From Adineta steineri (lineage: Eukaryota > Rotifera > Eurotatoria > Adinetida > Adinetidae), in NCBI GenBank assembly GCA_905250115.1, contig CAJNOI010000044.1, positions 227,714-291,713 on the forward strand: a DNA stretch of 64,000 nt. The letters are read 5' to 3'. Below the pieces are notes generated by a model that worked only from the letters and a program-made list of their open reading frames with translations, did not search any database and had not been told where the DNA came from. The first letter of the stretch is position 1, and the number at the start of each line of letters is the position of its first letter. Made by a program: the position numbers and the translations under genes. Of this stretch, positions 15,001 to 27,564 are shown in pieces.

Positions 15001-18000
15001 TGTTGACCTTCAATTGTCTTTCGTCGTCTTTGTTGATGTATATTTGTTGTTTTTTTACGAGTTGATTGTCGAACATCTTTTAGAGTTGTTGATGAATGTT
15101 CTCCATGTGTTGTTCTTATCTGTGGTTTAGGTACAAGAACTTCAACAGGTAAACGTTCTGTACTAACATATTTAATACTTGTTTCACCTGGTATTGAATT
15201 TGTTGATGAATGAATATGTATTGGTTTTAAACGTTCTTTACGTAGAAGATTATATTCTAATCTTGAAAATTCATCATCGCTCAATGGTAAATCTGTTGTT
15301 GTTAGTATTGGTTTTGAATGTTTATGAAGTATATTTTCTGATGCTGATCGTTGATAAATATTATCATGTTGAGAATATTGATGAATTGGTTGTTGTTGTG
15401 GTTGATTATGATAAATTTTTTCAATACTTTCAAATTGTTCTGTTGTTTCATAGGTTGTTGTTTTTTTCTTTCGATTATCAACGGATTTTTTTTGTCGTTT
15501 TAATTTTTCATATTCATTTGTTAGATCATCTAGACAACGTAAATATTCAAGTTCAACTTCAAAATCATGTTGAGGTCGTTGTTGACGAAGATTTTCCGAA
15601 GATGAACGTTTTTTTTTCTCAACTTCATATTCAAAACTTCGTTTTATTGTACTTTGCTTTTCAGTATTATTATCATTTGTATCCATTGGTATAAAAATTT
15701 CTAAAGTTTTTGGATATTGTCGTAAACGACGATAATCATCATAACGTGTTAATGATTGACTTTGTAATGGACGATGACGTTTATTAGTAATATTTGAAGA
15801 CATAAATGTTGATTCTTGATCAATTGAACTTGTAATCAAAGATGATAATTTTTGTTGATTTGTTTCAATTTGTCTTTTACGTGGTACAGGTGGTGATGGT
15901 GACATTTCAACAAGCAAATTAGACAACATATTCTTGTTTTTGTCGATGCCTTTTGATGAAGAGATATACGCAAATAAATTATTTATCGTTATTTACTTTT
16001 TCGGAAGCAAAATATATATATATGCATAGCGTTACGATACGACAGTATTCATTGATGTTTAATAAATGCAACTGATTTTCATAAATAAGTTTTTTGTTTG
16101 TTGTTAGACCATTTATACAAGAGAGTACATCGTCGTTAGAGCTGAAAACGAGCAACAGGCAACAAACTAGACGAATGCATATGTATATACATATATGCAG
16201 CAACAAAACACATTTAGTCTTATTTGAGTAGCCTTCATTACAAAGAAACAAAAAAAAAGAAGAAAAGCGCGACATCAAGAGACAATAGATTATAAATGAC
16301 AGTCTATGATGATATATGTACTACAATTATGATACTGCCTACCTCTTATATTTCCATCATTGCCACTACTTGCTGATCGATGTTTAATTGTTCGTACTTG
16401 AACAAGTGGCGAAGATCCTGAATGCATAATTTGTTTGATAACTACACAAGAAGGTGATCACTACTTCTCATGAAAAGCAAAGAACTACAAACGACTAATA
16501 TGATATTTTATAACTCGTATATTTTCTTTCTCGTCGTTTTTTTTCTTCTTCTTCTTTCCAACAAAAGTATATTCCTTTTTCTGCCGTTTTCTTCCTCGTT
16601 TCCTTATATATGTTATGTTATTTTCCAGAATCAATCATTCTCCGCTAGACGCCGTACGGCAATATACATGTTCGCGAACGTTTCCTTTTTTCATGCATAT
16701 GTACAGAAAATAGATGGGTTGGAGATGGATGAATAGATATCAAGCAACTTCTCTTTCTCCTCTATCTCTTCTTATTTTCTTCCATCCGTCGTTCGTCTTC
16801 TTTTTGCGAGGTCGTTTATACAAACAAGTATATATCTTAGCACATATGACGAATACGACAACATAAGTAAGATAGATATAGAGAAAAATGGGTTGTTATC
16901 ATCTTTTCTTTTCTTTCTCGAGTAGCCCAGTATACACAAGAAGAAGAAGAGAAAGAAAGATCGTGGCCAAGAATTGTAGAAATATGAGTCTGTAGGCGGA
17001 CAGACAACATTTGTTTGTGGTATTAAGACATAAAGAAGAAAAAAAAAAAGAAACGATGTGTAGCTTTTTATTTTTCTCAAGGGTTCTCTATTAGAAATCC
17101 AGCATATTGTTAATCAACTAACGAAAGACAATTCTAACTATAAAGACATACTTATCTTTCTTGTATTCTTTTTTTATTCATGGTAAAAGGGCATTCACAA
17201 AGCAAATGCATAAGAAAATAGACATGCAAACCATTCAAAATTATATATGTATATAAATAAATATAGATATATACAAAAAATATTAAAATGAAAAAAAAAC
17301 GACGATGTACTCTAAATAAAAATAAATGAATACTGTCTAGATAATTAAGCATAGGCGTGCATTAGGTAGAATAAAAGGTGTATTGGTTCCAATAAAGGTA
17401 ATATTTGATATTATCTTACCAAATCTTACAGTAGTAGGAACAACAAAAAGTTCAGCAGTACAAGTTGTTTTTCCCCAAGAATTTTCAGCATTTAATGTAT
17501 ATTTTCCAACATCATCATAACGGATATTATTTATGGTTAATATATAAGTATCATTATCGTTATTTTGTTGATAATGTTTATTAGTACCTAGATTTGATAT
17601 TGGTTTGCCTTGAAATAACCAGTAAACCTTAGATATAATTAGTATAGATATTGAATATTTTTACAAAAAAGAAAAAAGAAGATAAACATACATTTAAAGG
17701 TGGTGTACCAGTAAGTCGAGCTTCGAATCTTATTGTTGAACCTAATGAAGTTTTTTTATCATGAAATACTTGAAGAAATTCTGGTGGAAAACCAGTTGGT
17801 GCAACAATCATTGATTGAGGAGCAATAGTTGTAGGTAAAACATGTGGCATCGCTGCATGTTTTCTTTCACCACTTCTACTACTTGCCTTTCTTTGATAAA
17901 AATTAGCATTGTTTCTTGATATTTTTGGTATTTCAAGTGTATGGTTCATTCTTTCAGTTCGAATCTATACAAAATAAAAAATAAAGTATTTCGTAATATA

Positions 18001-19739
18001 TTCTCTATAAAAAATATACTTGATGTTCATATGCATTATTTAATGATTGATTATCTTTATAATATATAACTTGTGATTTTGATTGTTCATTAATATTTGA
18101 TTGTAAATGACGATTGTTATCTTCTTGTATTATTCTATTGAGTAATGATTGATTTACATTTGGTAACGAACGATTTGCTTGAAGGTGTTCACGAAATCCT
18201 TGTATATCACTTGATTGTAAATGATAATTGTTTTCTTCATGTGGTATTCTAGTTTGTGGTGGTTGAATCACAATCGGCAATGAACGATTTGCTTGAAGAT
18301 GTTCGTGAAATCCTTGTGTTGCATTTGATTGTTCCATAAAATTTGATTGTAAATGACGATTGTTGTCTTCTTGTAATGATTGATTAACATTTGTTAATGA
18401 ACGATTTGACTGAAGTTGTCCACGAAATCCTTGTGTTTCATTTGATTGTTCTATAAAATTTGATTGTAAATGGCGATTGTTGTCTTCTTGTAATGATTGA
18501 TTTATATTAGGTAATGAACGATTGGACTGAAGTTGTTCACGAAATCCTTGTGTATCATTTGATTGCTCGATAAAATTTGATTGTAAATGACGATTGTTAT
18601 CCTCATATGTTATTTTATTTTGTGATGATTGATTTGGTTGACGTTGTTCATGAAATCCTTGTGTTGCGTTTGATTGTTCCATAAAATTTGATTGTAAATG
18701 GCGATTGTTTTCTTCTTGTAATGATTGATTTATAGTAGGTAATGGGCGATTTGATTGAAGATGTTCATGAAATCCTTGTGCATCATTTGTTTGTTCCATA
18801 ATATTTGATTGTAAATGACGATTGTTTTCTTCATATGTTGTTTTAGTTTGTAATGATTGATTTACAATCGGCAATGTACGATTTGCTTGAAGATGTTCTC
18901 TAAAACCTTGTGTATCCTTTGATTGTACAATAACTTGACAAATACATTCAGCTTGTCCCATTGAGTTAACAGCTGTTATTCGATATATTCCTGTATCATT
19001 CTCCTTCTCACATCGATCTTTTATTAATGTACATAATTGTCCATCATATGTTACTGTAAGATCACGTGAATTCTTTAATGGAATATTATTACGATACCAA
19101 ATAATCTACAAATAAAAAATTAGTATGTGTTTGTAAGAAAAATAAATTTGTTTTTTATACTTCGGGTTCGGGATGAGCATTGATTGCAGCATGTAATTTT
19201 AATTGTTGCCCTTCGTTTATTGATGTATCCCGAAGTGGTTGAACAAATATTGGCTTCATTGGTGTATCAGACATTTCTGATTCCCTGTTTTTTGAAATAA
19301 AAGTACAAAACAAATAAGTTTTTAATATAAAATTTTGATTTATAAACTAACGGTGTTCGACAAAAAAATTCTTCTACTGTTAATTGTGTAAATGAATGTG
19401 CTTCTCCTAATGTATTACGTATTACAACTATATAAGAACCTGTATCTTCTGGAAATGCTTCTTTAATTAATAAAGCTGTGTAATCAACTTCTTTGATAAC
19501 CTATTTTGAAAGGAAATAGAAAATTATTAGTATTGATATTTGACAAAAAATGTACTTACCTTAAAATCTCGAGAAATACCAAGTGATTCGAATTCAATTT
19601 CGACTCCATCTTTAAGCCATTGAATACTACTGTTAGGAGATGCGTCAAAACGACATGAAAGTTTTACTGGCTGTCCTTCACGTATTACGTAAGAAGCTTT
19701 TAACGGTTCAGTAAAACGTGGCTCGTATTCAGATGACAT
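1..19739 (-). CDS. Titin-superfamily, kettin/Sallimus-like giant sarcomeric Ig protein (3' end beyond window)
   Basis: Probable thin-filament/Z-disc elastic protein of muscle. Exons (-): 19560-19739, 19352-19500, 19161-19284, 18020-19105, 17692-17964, 17420-17627, 16343-16441, 14108-15949, 12229-14043, 11739-12128, 11477-11677, 10769-11418, 10423-10696, 9607-10249, 9408-9547, 9188-9357, 9003-9131, 8817-8948, 8475-8756, 8113-8420, 7646-8055, 6929-7596, 6212-6859, 5723-6145, 4219-5670, 3678-4166, 3411-3621, 3093-3352, 2540-3034, 2000-2386, 1474-1938, 1036-1413, 562-981, 108-485, <1-53. Frame stays open for 16,232 nt. The product has about 22 I-set Ig domains: two at the N terminus, a third at about 560-670, several between 2000 and 3000, then near-continuous from about 3350. 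They keep the core Trp and the D-x-G-x-Y motif. From about 3350 on they are joined by linkers of the form ID-x3-FV-x2-D-x-F-x2-LE. Ig domains alternating with conserved linkers is the kettin pattern. No Fn3 or kinase domain is seen. Start: ATG at 19739, just after a likely 5'UTR acceptor. Could instead be another invertebrate titin-like protein. Confidence 0.85.
6990..8250 (-). repeat. Array of about twelve kettin-type linkers without intervening Ig domains
   Basis: Across exons 20-22 the product runs through about a dozen consecutive ~24-30 residue units. The consensus is G-P-S/A-I-D-E/D-x2-x-V-N-P-x-A-F-R-Y-L-E, followed by a Lys/Glu/Pro spacer. It is the same sequence that elsewhere in this protein occurs once between neighbouring Ig domains. 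Here it is multiplied with no Ig in between. Units such as DESSYVNPKAFRYIEA and DESSYVNPKAFKYLEA are nearly identical, showing recent duplication. Confidence 0.8.
12129..12228 (-). other. GC-AG intron in the giant Ig gene
   Basis: The donor reads ACTG|GCAAGT on the minus strand and the acceptor TTTTTAG|GAACA. No GT donor near the exon end restores frame, whereas the GC donor gives a clean phase-1 join (Gly codon). GC-AG introns with a strong GCAAGT donor are a known minor class. Confidence 0.75.
12240..15240 (-). repeat. ~14 copies of a ~55-65 residue module with ELxxPKP and SST signatures
   Basis: Exons 8 and 9 of the giant Ig gene (about 1,200 residues) contain no Ig domain. They are built from a degenerate repeat. 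Each unit begins with a P-V/I-E-L-x2-P-K/R-P-like motif and then a Ser/Thr cluster (HSST, SSTT, STST). In exon 8 units this is followed by a GEHELR-type stretch; in exon 9 units by a hydrophobic VLANI/VLAQV-type stretch. Exon 8 and exon 9 therefore carry two sub-families. I do not recognise the module as a named domain. Its place between the N-terminal and distal Ig regions suggests an extensible or scaffold segment, which is inference. Confidence 0.75.
16442..17419 (-). other. Long intron, no gene seen
   Basis: This 978-nt intron separates exons 6 and 7 of the giant Ig gene and is far longer than most introns here. It is pyrimidine/purine-strand biased and low in complexity. The open frames in it show no recognisable protein. 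It could hold an internal promoter or splicing enhancers for the phase-1 exon block, but no specific site can be supported. Confidence 0.5.
18020..18960 (-). repeat. Seven-copy Gln/Asn-rich ~38-residue tandem protein repeat in exon 4
   Basis: About 310 residues within one exon of the giant Ig gene consist of roughly seven units. The consensus runs TQGF-(H/R)-EHLQ(S/A)NRSLP, then NQSLQ, then ED/EE-NNRHLQSN, then EQSN. Units vary from about 37 to 44 residues, mainly by a small insertion after the NQSLQ block. The segment follows the second Ig domain directly and is likely disordered. DNA identity between units looks high, which suggests recent tandem expansion. Confidence 0.85.
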
Positions 19740-21267
19740 TATTATAATATCTTAAAAAAGCAAAAAAAAAACTTAAAATAATTATCATCAATCTTGTCTA
19801 TCACTAGTTAAGCTTCTAGTTTTTTTTTGTGTGTCTAGTTAGAAAGCGAGACTGATACAAATACGTAAACTATTTGTCTTATAAACTAACAAGTCGCCTA
19901 TCCATCACCATGTCTCAAGGAGATCTTCGAAGACAAGAAAAGAGAATGACGAAGACAATACTATACACTACTCGTCCTTCCTTGTACAAAAAAAAGACAT
20001 TATCGGATGTAGACAACTATTGGGTGTTTCCTATTCCTATACTTTTTTTTTCTTCTTTTCATGCTTCCTCATATGTATATATATATATACATATACATAT
20101 ATATATATATATGCGATATCGAGGAAAAAATCCGGATAATACATGTTTCTCTCTTTTCTCATCCTTATTTATCACATTGTTGATGATTAAATTTGACATT
20201 GATATCGGTTATTCATATAACTTTATTGCAAAAAAAACATTACTTATTTCCTTTTTTTGTTGTACATCTCCGAGTATCAAATTTCAATATTATTACAAAT
20301 CAAAAATACTGTACAGAAATAGACCTTTTAAACTGTACTTTTAGAGTACGTATAATGGTTTGATAAATGTTTAAAATACAATCATATTGATTTATAATTT
20401 GTCAACACCTTGTCAAGAATACTGATATGAGAACTAAATAAGTGGGTGGATATGAATATTTTTCTTTACACTTGTATGTATTAATTCAAGTGCAATACGA
20501 ATTAAATTTTATTATTAATATTAATGAAACGAAAATCTTGTTAGATTATATTTAAAATTATATATATGAAAAAAAAATTATTGTTATTAATTCTTGAGAT
20601 AATCCTATATAATAATCATTTGTTGAAACGAGTGCTGAAAGAAAATCCAAGAAGGAATAATAATAACAGTCAACCAGTTGATACTAATATCTGTCTTATT
20701 CCAATGTCTAACTGCCATTTAACATTAGACGACAAGTGACAAGTTCTTTTTTTGTCTTCTCTTGTGTATATTATTTATTTGTCTCTTGTCAAACTTTTAA
20801 TCGAATGTGCCTACACAAAAGACGTAAGCATAATCCAATGTCGACATGCAATAGAACATTCTTATTATACTTCAAAAGAAAAAGAGGTATATCGTGATAA
20901 ATAAAACTCTTCATTTTGAAGTACATCAAAAAAAGAAATCTTAGCAATGTAATTAGATAATTGCTTGTTTTCATTAATTGATACATAGAACTTGCATAAT
21001 ATATTAATCTAATCAAGTCAAAAAATAATATTTTTGCCAAGATATACAATGTATATCGATAGATTAACAAAACATCAAGACTGTTCACGTAATCAATATT
21101 TGTTAGATCATCGAATGAAGGATAATTTTATTGTATATAAAAAAAATATACATACTCGATATAGGCATAGATAAAAAAACACACACATTAACAGGGAAAA
21201 ATATAGCATTTTCTTAATAGAAAGAAAACTAAAAACACCGAGAAAATTATGATACTTTTTTCATAAA
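19740..21267. other. Intergenic: upstream of the Ig gene, downstream of the PLC-like gene
   Basis: About 1.5 kb of AT-rich DNA with a long (AT)n/TATG tract near 20071-20112. It should contain the main promoter of the minus-strand giant Ig gene and the 3' end of the PLC-like transcript. The open frames here encode biased, non-homologous peptides. No RNA gene or clear regulatory motif was identified. Confidence 0.5.
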
Positions 21268-24200
21268 TTATTCATTAGATTGTATAAGCATATGTGTTGT
21301 TTCAGCAGCTTCAAGAATCTTTAGAGATAAACAAATAAAAGATGAGACATTTTCTTTTTTTTTTAGAATCTTTATACCTGTCGTATAGTAACATTTGCAT
21401 CTTCTTTAGCTTTATTTAATAAATCTGTTTGACCATGTAATAAAGCAAGATTGTGTGAAAAATTATCAATTGCTTTAGTAAATTTTTTGCCACGTACACC
21501 ATTGGTTTCAAGTAATTTCGGAATGTCTTTACTTAATTCGCATAATTCGGTTTGTACGCTATATAACTATAGAAAATTCTTCTATATACAATTATAAAGA
21601 AAAAGAAATCTAGTTTACTTTCTTATGTATTATACAACCATTATCTATTAAAGTTCTACATCGATTAACTACCTAGAATAGTTCATTTTGTTAATATGAA
21701 TTATTTTATTTTTATGTTTATATTTACTTCTTCTAAAGCTACAACACTTTGAAGAGATAATTCAGGTAATGTAGGAGAATATTCAAACATTGGCAGCTTA
21801 AATTAGAAAGAAAGAAATTTATTGATTTAGAGATTATAATAAATTTACGAGAGATTTATTTCGAATAATAACAGCACCGACAAGATTTGCGTTTTGTAAT
21901 CGACTAGCAATTTTTCTAACACATTGTTTAACATTTGATATATCAGGTAATCCACATCTTTCATTTAATTCACAAAGACTATGTTCAACTGCATGACGAT
22001 ATTCAAATGCGGTTTCCAATGGTTCAACAACAGACTAAATGATTAACAAATTTGGAATTAGAAAATAATCGAACGATTTGTTTTTACTTTAAAAAGATCA
22101 TCAACTTGTTTATAGGAAACTGGCCGAAATGATGCAACACGTAATTTACGACGTATTATAGAACGACGATATCGAGATAATGTTCGACGAGGTTTCTGTT
22201 TAAAGAATAGAAATATATTATAAATATATAGAAATATTATAGGAAACATACAACAGCTAATGATTTACTATTAATAACAATATGAACAAATAGATAAGCA
22301 TTTGCAATGAGATCACCACCGATAGTATACAAGTGAACATGTCGATAGCCTAACGAAAAAAAAAAATAATCAATAAAAAATCAATGTTTATAAAATGATT
22401 AACCTGGTTGAATACATTCAAATGGTAATGTATATTGTCCGATAAAGTCATAATCAAGTGAATCATCATCAAGTACAACAAATCGTATAAGTGCTAATTC
22501 TGGAAAAGTTATTTCAAATTCAAATGCTTCATTAAATTGTGGATTTTCACCTAATTCATTTGTAAAATTATAAAGAAAAAAAAAAGAATGAATAAATTAA
22601 TTTACAATTATGATAAATAGTTTTAGTTCTTGTTTCATCACAATCTCTTGGCGCACCAAATACTTGTACAACAATATATGGATCAACTGAATTCGCTTTT
22701 AATTCAGCTTGTTCTGGTCGTGGAAGATGAATTGCACTGATTATCTAGTTTTAGTTTTTAAAAATAAATAATTCGCTTTTAAAAAGATTTATTTATCCTA
22801 TACTTTGATATGAAGTATTCGTGGTGTATTTGATGAATAAGAATTAGGAGTAAATTTATTAGTCGATAATGATGATGAAGCTATACTATTAGTTGTTATT
22901 GTATTATTATGTCGTAAATAAGGTGGTTTTAATACATAACCACAACCACCATTTCTTAGAAAACGACCAAAATAAACATCCATAAATTTTCCAGCAGTTT
23001 GATAATTCATTGCCACTAAATAATAAGATTTTTGTTTTCAATATTAACTATGAAACTTTTATATCAAAATGTGAGAAAATTATTTCAGAAGGAAAGATCT
23101 TCAGATGTGTCCCACGGACTTTAATGAAATTTAGTGAGTTTGTAGATTGAAGTATATGTATTTCAAGTATGATATAATTATCAGCAACGAGTGTGTCTAT
23201 AAAAACTATAGTTGAAGCATTGCCGAAATGCAACTAACGTACATTTTCATCCAAGATATTTCATATTTCATGTTTTTGCATCACTCTGTTAACTGTATGT
23301 AATTTGTATTTATCTATACTCATGCTTTCTTCTCTAGACTTCTGCAATCACTACCCCTTTGTTTGCTTCATATTTATTTCTGTAATATTACTTTATATAT
23401 GTGACAACTTTCATAATCTCCAACGTACTAATACAATGTATTTGATACAAATACGATAAATATTAGCAATATTCTTGAAATATTTTAGAATCTGATATGT
23501 AAGAAATATGTAGAACTCGCTAAAAATGAATCCTTGATGGAGAAGGATGTTCAGTCTGTTGACGAATGAAATAGTATATATACAAGCAGAGATCAAGGAT
23601 GATCACATACTTGTAATAGGCTCACTTCACTCGACAAACCTACTTAATTTCATCAAAATCCGCGGGATATATCAAGAGACCTTTCCTTGCGAGATTGATA
23701 AATGAGAGAATGTCATGATCTTCTATCACTACACTAATCATTATAAGTGTTATATGAACTTATATTTTTTCTTTAAACTATCTATCTATTGTTTGAAGAC
23801 GATTTAATATATATATATATATAACTAACCCATTTGACAACCAACATTCCAAAAATCTTGTGGATTAAGATTTGATGAATCAACACGCCATGATCCAGGA
23901 GTAATACGTGATATAAAATGTTTATTATAATTAACAAATTCATCTGGATCACTTGTTACTAGACGAAGTCCTGCATTTTCACTAAATGTACATACTTGAT
24001 CCGATTGTTCTAATCATAATAATAACATATATATATAACAAATTATCTTTAAAGACAACAAAAAAGAATCTTACGTTCATTAAATGCATTACTAAAATCT
24101 TCAAATGGTGTCGAACGAAGTAAACAAACAAGATCAGAAAAAGCACGAGATAATTTTCGATATTTTTTATTATTACTAATTGATTCCTATTTAGAAATAA

Positions 24201-27200
24201 ATAAATTATAGATATTAAAATAAATATGTTTTTTTCCAACTTTTTTTGATCGTCGTTTATAATCTTCATAACAATCTTCATCATCAGTTATTTCCCCATA
24301 TTCAGTCGAAATAATTGAAGATATTTTTTTACTCTAGAAGAAAATTAGTTTGTCTTCTATTTAAATAAAATTACAAATTTTACTTTAATAATAATTTTTC
24401 CACGTAAATCATTTGGTGATGGAAGAGTTTGGCCATTCTTGGAAGTCATATTCTTATCAGTTGATATCATAACATTATGAAGAAATAATTTTTCACCAAA
24501 TGTTTCAATAAATAATTGAGCTACACGTTCTTGTTGACTAATACAACATTGTAATTCCATACATAAGATTAACGGATAACTAAAAAAAAGGAATAAAATA
24601 TGAGAATATAAAAAGAAATTATTACTTTGTCTTATCAAATGCATAGGTATTAATAACTTCAAGTACTTCGTGTAAAGGAATACGAGTTGTTAATGTTCCA
24701 TTATGTACTAATGGTTGACCATCTGGACCATCGAAACAATGAAGATCCAAACAACGACAACCACGCATTAAAGCATGAATAAATCCATCAACACTTGATG
24801 GACCTTTCAATTGATCAGCCAAAAGAAATCTAAAAATGATTGATAAAATGTATTACTGCAGATAAACGCTCGTACTCTAAATTGAATTCTTATTTTTTTT
24901 CTTGACCACTGTTAAAATCATTGTTGCTTATCTTGTCTAACAACATCCACTGAGAAGAGGCATTATAACATTACTTATCATATTTTACAGCTTATACGAT
25001 CATGATTAAAGACTATTATGTCTGTCATATATTTAAATTTAATGCACGCTATTAAAAAAATTTCCGAAATGATAGTTAATTTTTTTCCGAGATATACTAA
25101 TGCGAATATAAGCTGATTTCAGTCCGTTATTAAAATATAATTCTGTTTTGAACAGCTAACCATTTCCGATCAGTACAACTATCGAAATGGCATATTTTTA
25201 AACGTTAAATGTCAAGGTAAGGATGTATATAAAATATTCATATTTATGACTATTAACTATTCATGAAAGCAATAATGGAAAAGATATTTTTATGATATAA
25301 ATCTTATTTATTAATTAGAAGAGTTTTTTATCGTGATAAACTATGTGAATAATTAGTAAAATTATACATTGAATTTTAAAAATTCTTTTCATATTCTTAA
25401 AAGCATACTGAGAAATAAAGAGATTACATAACTAAAATAATCTCTTTTTGTACTAGAAGATTTGTATATATTAAAGAAATGTTTTTTTAACCTTGGTCTA
25501 TATACTCATTGATCATGGAATATCTTTAAGTAAACAATGGAGTGATTTTTTTCATCATTGATAATCATTAAATAAGACAAAAGTCAATATAAAACTCATT
25601 TATTTACGTATGATATGATGATGCTATAAAATAATCATTAAGCGGATGATCCATATCTTGACATATTGATCGATTGTTTGGATTGAATATATCACATTCG
25701 GATGATAGAAGATAATTTGTAAAACCTTGAAAAATCAAAATAATTAAATTGAAATTTTATTTATTAATCAACCTACCATCGATACCTAAATGTCCTAAAA
25801 GTTTTGCTTCAGTCGATGGTTCAAATTCTTCAATCATTTTTTTACATTTTTCACTTGTAATTTTTGACATCTAATATAAAAAAATATTATAAAAAAATAT
25901 TATTAAATAGACGAATATTTACTCCTTGTTCAGCTTCAAGAAATAACGTAAGATCTTGTATTGAAAGAAAATCTTGATTTTGAGAATATCTTTAAAATAA
26001 AAAACAAGATAAACATTTTTTTCATGTATACTAAATATAACAACCTGACTAAAAGATGATAAATTTCAGGCCGAGTTGAAAGTTTTTTAAAAACATTAAT
26101 AAGTTCGTCCGTAGAAAAAAATCCACGTACATCTTCAGATTTTCGTGTTTGAATTTCCTTGATAAAAAAAATTGATTATATATACTTCGTTTTTTCTAAA
26201 GAATGTATTTACTTGTAATCGAATTTTAGCATTATCTTCAGATATTCCATAATCGCTAAGTAATCGTACAGCTTCATCTTCATCAATAGAATCTTTTGCA
26301 CTTAGTATTGGAAATTCATTATGACTCATTTGTTCACCGCTTGCTGAAGATGTTAAACCAACAGCAAATACATCGCGTAACCAACGATTACGCATCTGCT
26401 GGCGATCTTCGAGATCTATAAAAAAAAAAATTTCATAATACGCAATATTCGACTAGACTAACATATGGTTATCTGATATTTGCTTATAGAATATCCAGTT
26501 CAAAAACAGGATGTTCATGGTTTGTTTTTAGATTAGTTTTTCTCTAAAAAACACTATTATAAGGACTCTATTGTTATTAAGTGACTGTGAACTGACTAAT
26601 TAAAAACCTCTTAAGCTTTCTAGTATAAGAATAGATTTTTGTAAAAAATAATCTATTATATCTAATGACAAATATGTCAAGAAGTTTTACTTAAACATCA
26701 TTCATCTTACGATCTCAGAATCATCCTCCATGAATTTATACATTGAAAATATGTTAGAATTTTAATATTACTACCTGCTGATGTTAATGGACTTCCATGT
26801 CCAGCAATAAGACATGATAAACCTGTAACCCATATATCTGCTTCATCAGCACTACTTGCAACAAGATCTACTGATGCATAATCATTATTTTCATTAATAT
26901 AAATAATAGAAAAAAGTGATTCATTTTGATATTGTTGTGTATATTCACGTAGACGTTCAGTTGTTTTTCCTATACGCACTTCTTTAATTGAATCTATTGT
27001 AACTAAATTACAAAAAGGGAGATTTTTTTGTAAAAGTATTCATTTTTCTGGGTATATATTTACTAGTTGCTTTTGATGGTTTTTTTACTGTTGGATGCCA
27101 ACTTATTGCAGTTAGATTTTCATTTAATTTATATAAACGACGAAATTGTCGAGCATATGAACGAACTTTAAGAAGATCACTTCCTTCTTGCATATAACGA

Positions 27201-27564
27201 AGACAATCATTAACTAAATTAATTTAAAATAATTATAAAACAAATGAATATATATATATATGAATTTACCATCAGCAACTTTTTTCTCCGATGGCATAGT
27301 ACTAAATGATACAACTTTTCTTTTAAATGTTTTAATTGTTGAATTTTCTTCATTCGTATTTGTAATTGGTAATATATTTTGTTCGATTTTATTCTCAATG
27401 ATTGTATTTGTTTTGTTATTTGATATAAGAACATCATCATGAAAAAACGCTCGACGTCGATTGATTTGTTGTTGTTTTCGAAGAGCACTTGAGGATGTTG
27501 TAATAGCATTATTTGATGATGAACAAATACTACTATTATTTGTTTCATCGATATCACCATTCAT
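21268..27564 (-). CDS. PLCL: Phospholipase C-related catalytically inactive protein (PRIP/PLCL-like)
   Basis: Predicted 1,083 aa, close to vertebrate PRIP (about 1,100). Exons (-): 27270-27564, 27064-27213, 26775-27002, 26213-26415, 26045-26157, 25923-25989, 25777-25870, 25608-25725, 24626-24829, 24384-24579, 24241-24333, 24075-24186, 23830-24009, 22804-23015, 22606-22744, 22404-22550, 22252-22349, 22088-22195, 21849-22034, 21728-21796, 21378-21566, 21268-21318. Order: Ser/Asn-rich N terminus; PH (about 99-225; [17 protein letters not shown]); EF-hand region (about 226-400); PLC X (about 402-590; [12 protein letters not shown]) and Y (about 625-720; [13 protein letters not shown]); C2 (about 730-885; [20 protein letters not shown]); helical C terminus like PRIP's CGLP-x2-S-x-KQC segment. 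PRIPs bind inositol phosphates, phosphatases and GABARAP in the cytosol without hydrolysing PIP2. The active site is degraded here (see findings). Start: ATG at 27564 has in-frame stops immediately upstream. Confidence 0.9.
23016..23829 (-). other. Long intron of the PLC-like gene, nothing recognised
   Basis: An 814-nt intron lies in the Y region, between the exon ending ...NVGCQM and the one starting AMNYQTAG. It contains no supported gene, repeat family or structured RNA that I can see. Confidence 0.5.
24830..25607 (-). other. Long intron of the PLC-like gene, nothing recognised
   Basis: A 778-nt intron splits the catalytic X box, immediately after the residues that replace the first catalytic His-Asn pair. 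It is AT-rich with no supported internal feature. Confidence 0.5.

Noticed and set aside
14834..15694. Alternative-frame open frames on both strands overlapping the repeat exons of the Ig gene
   Set aside because: They are shadows of a biased, repetitive coding sequence. The minus-strand frame with splice-consistent ends and coherent repeats is the real one.
23016..23829. Possible nested gene in the long PLC-like intron
   Set aside because: Short open frames only, with no motif, splice partner or codon pattern like the neighbouring genes.
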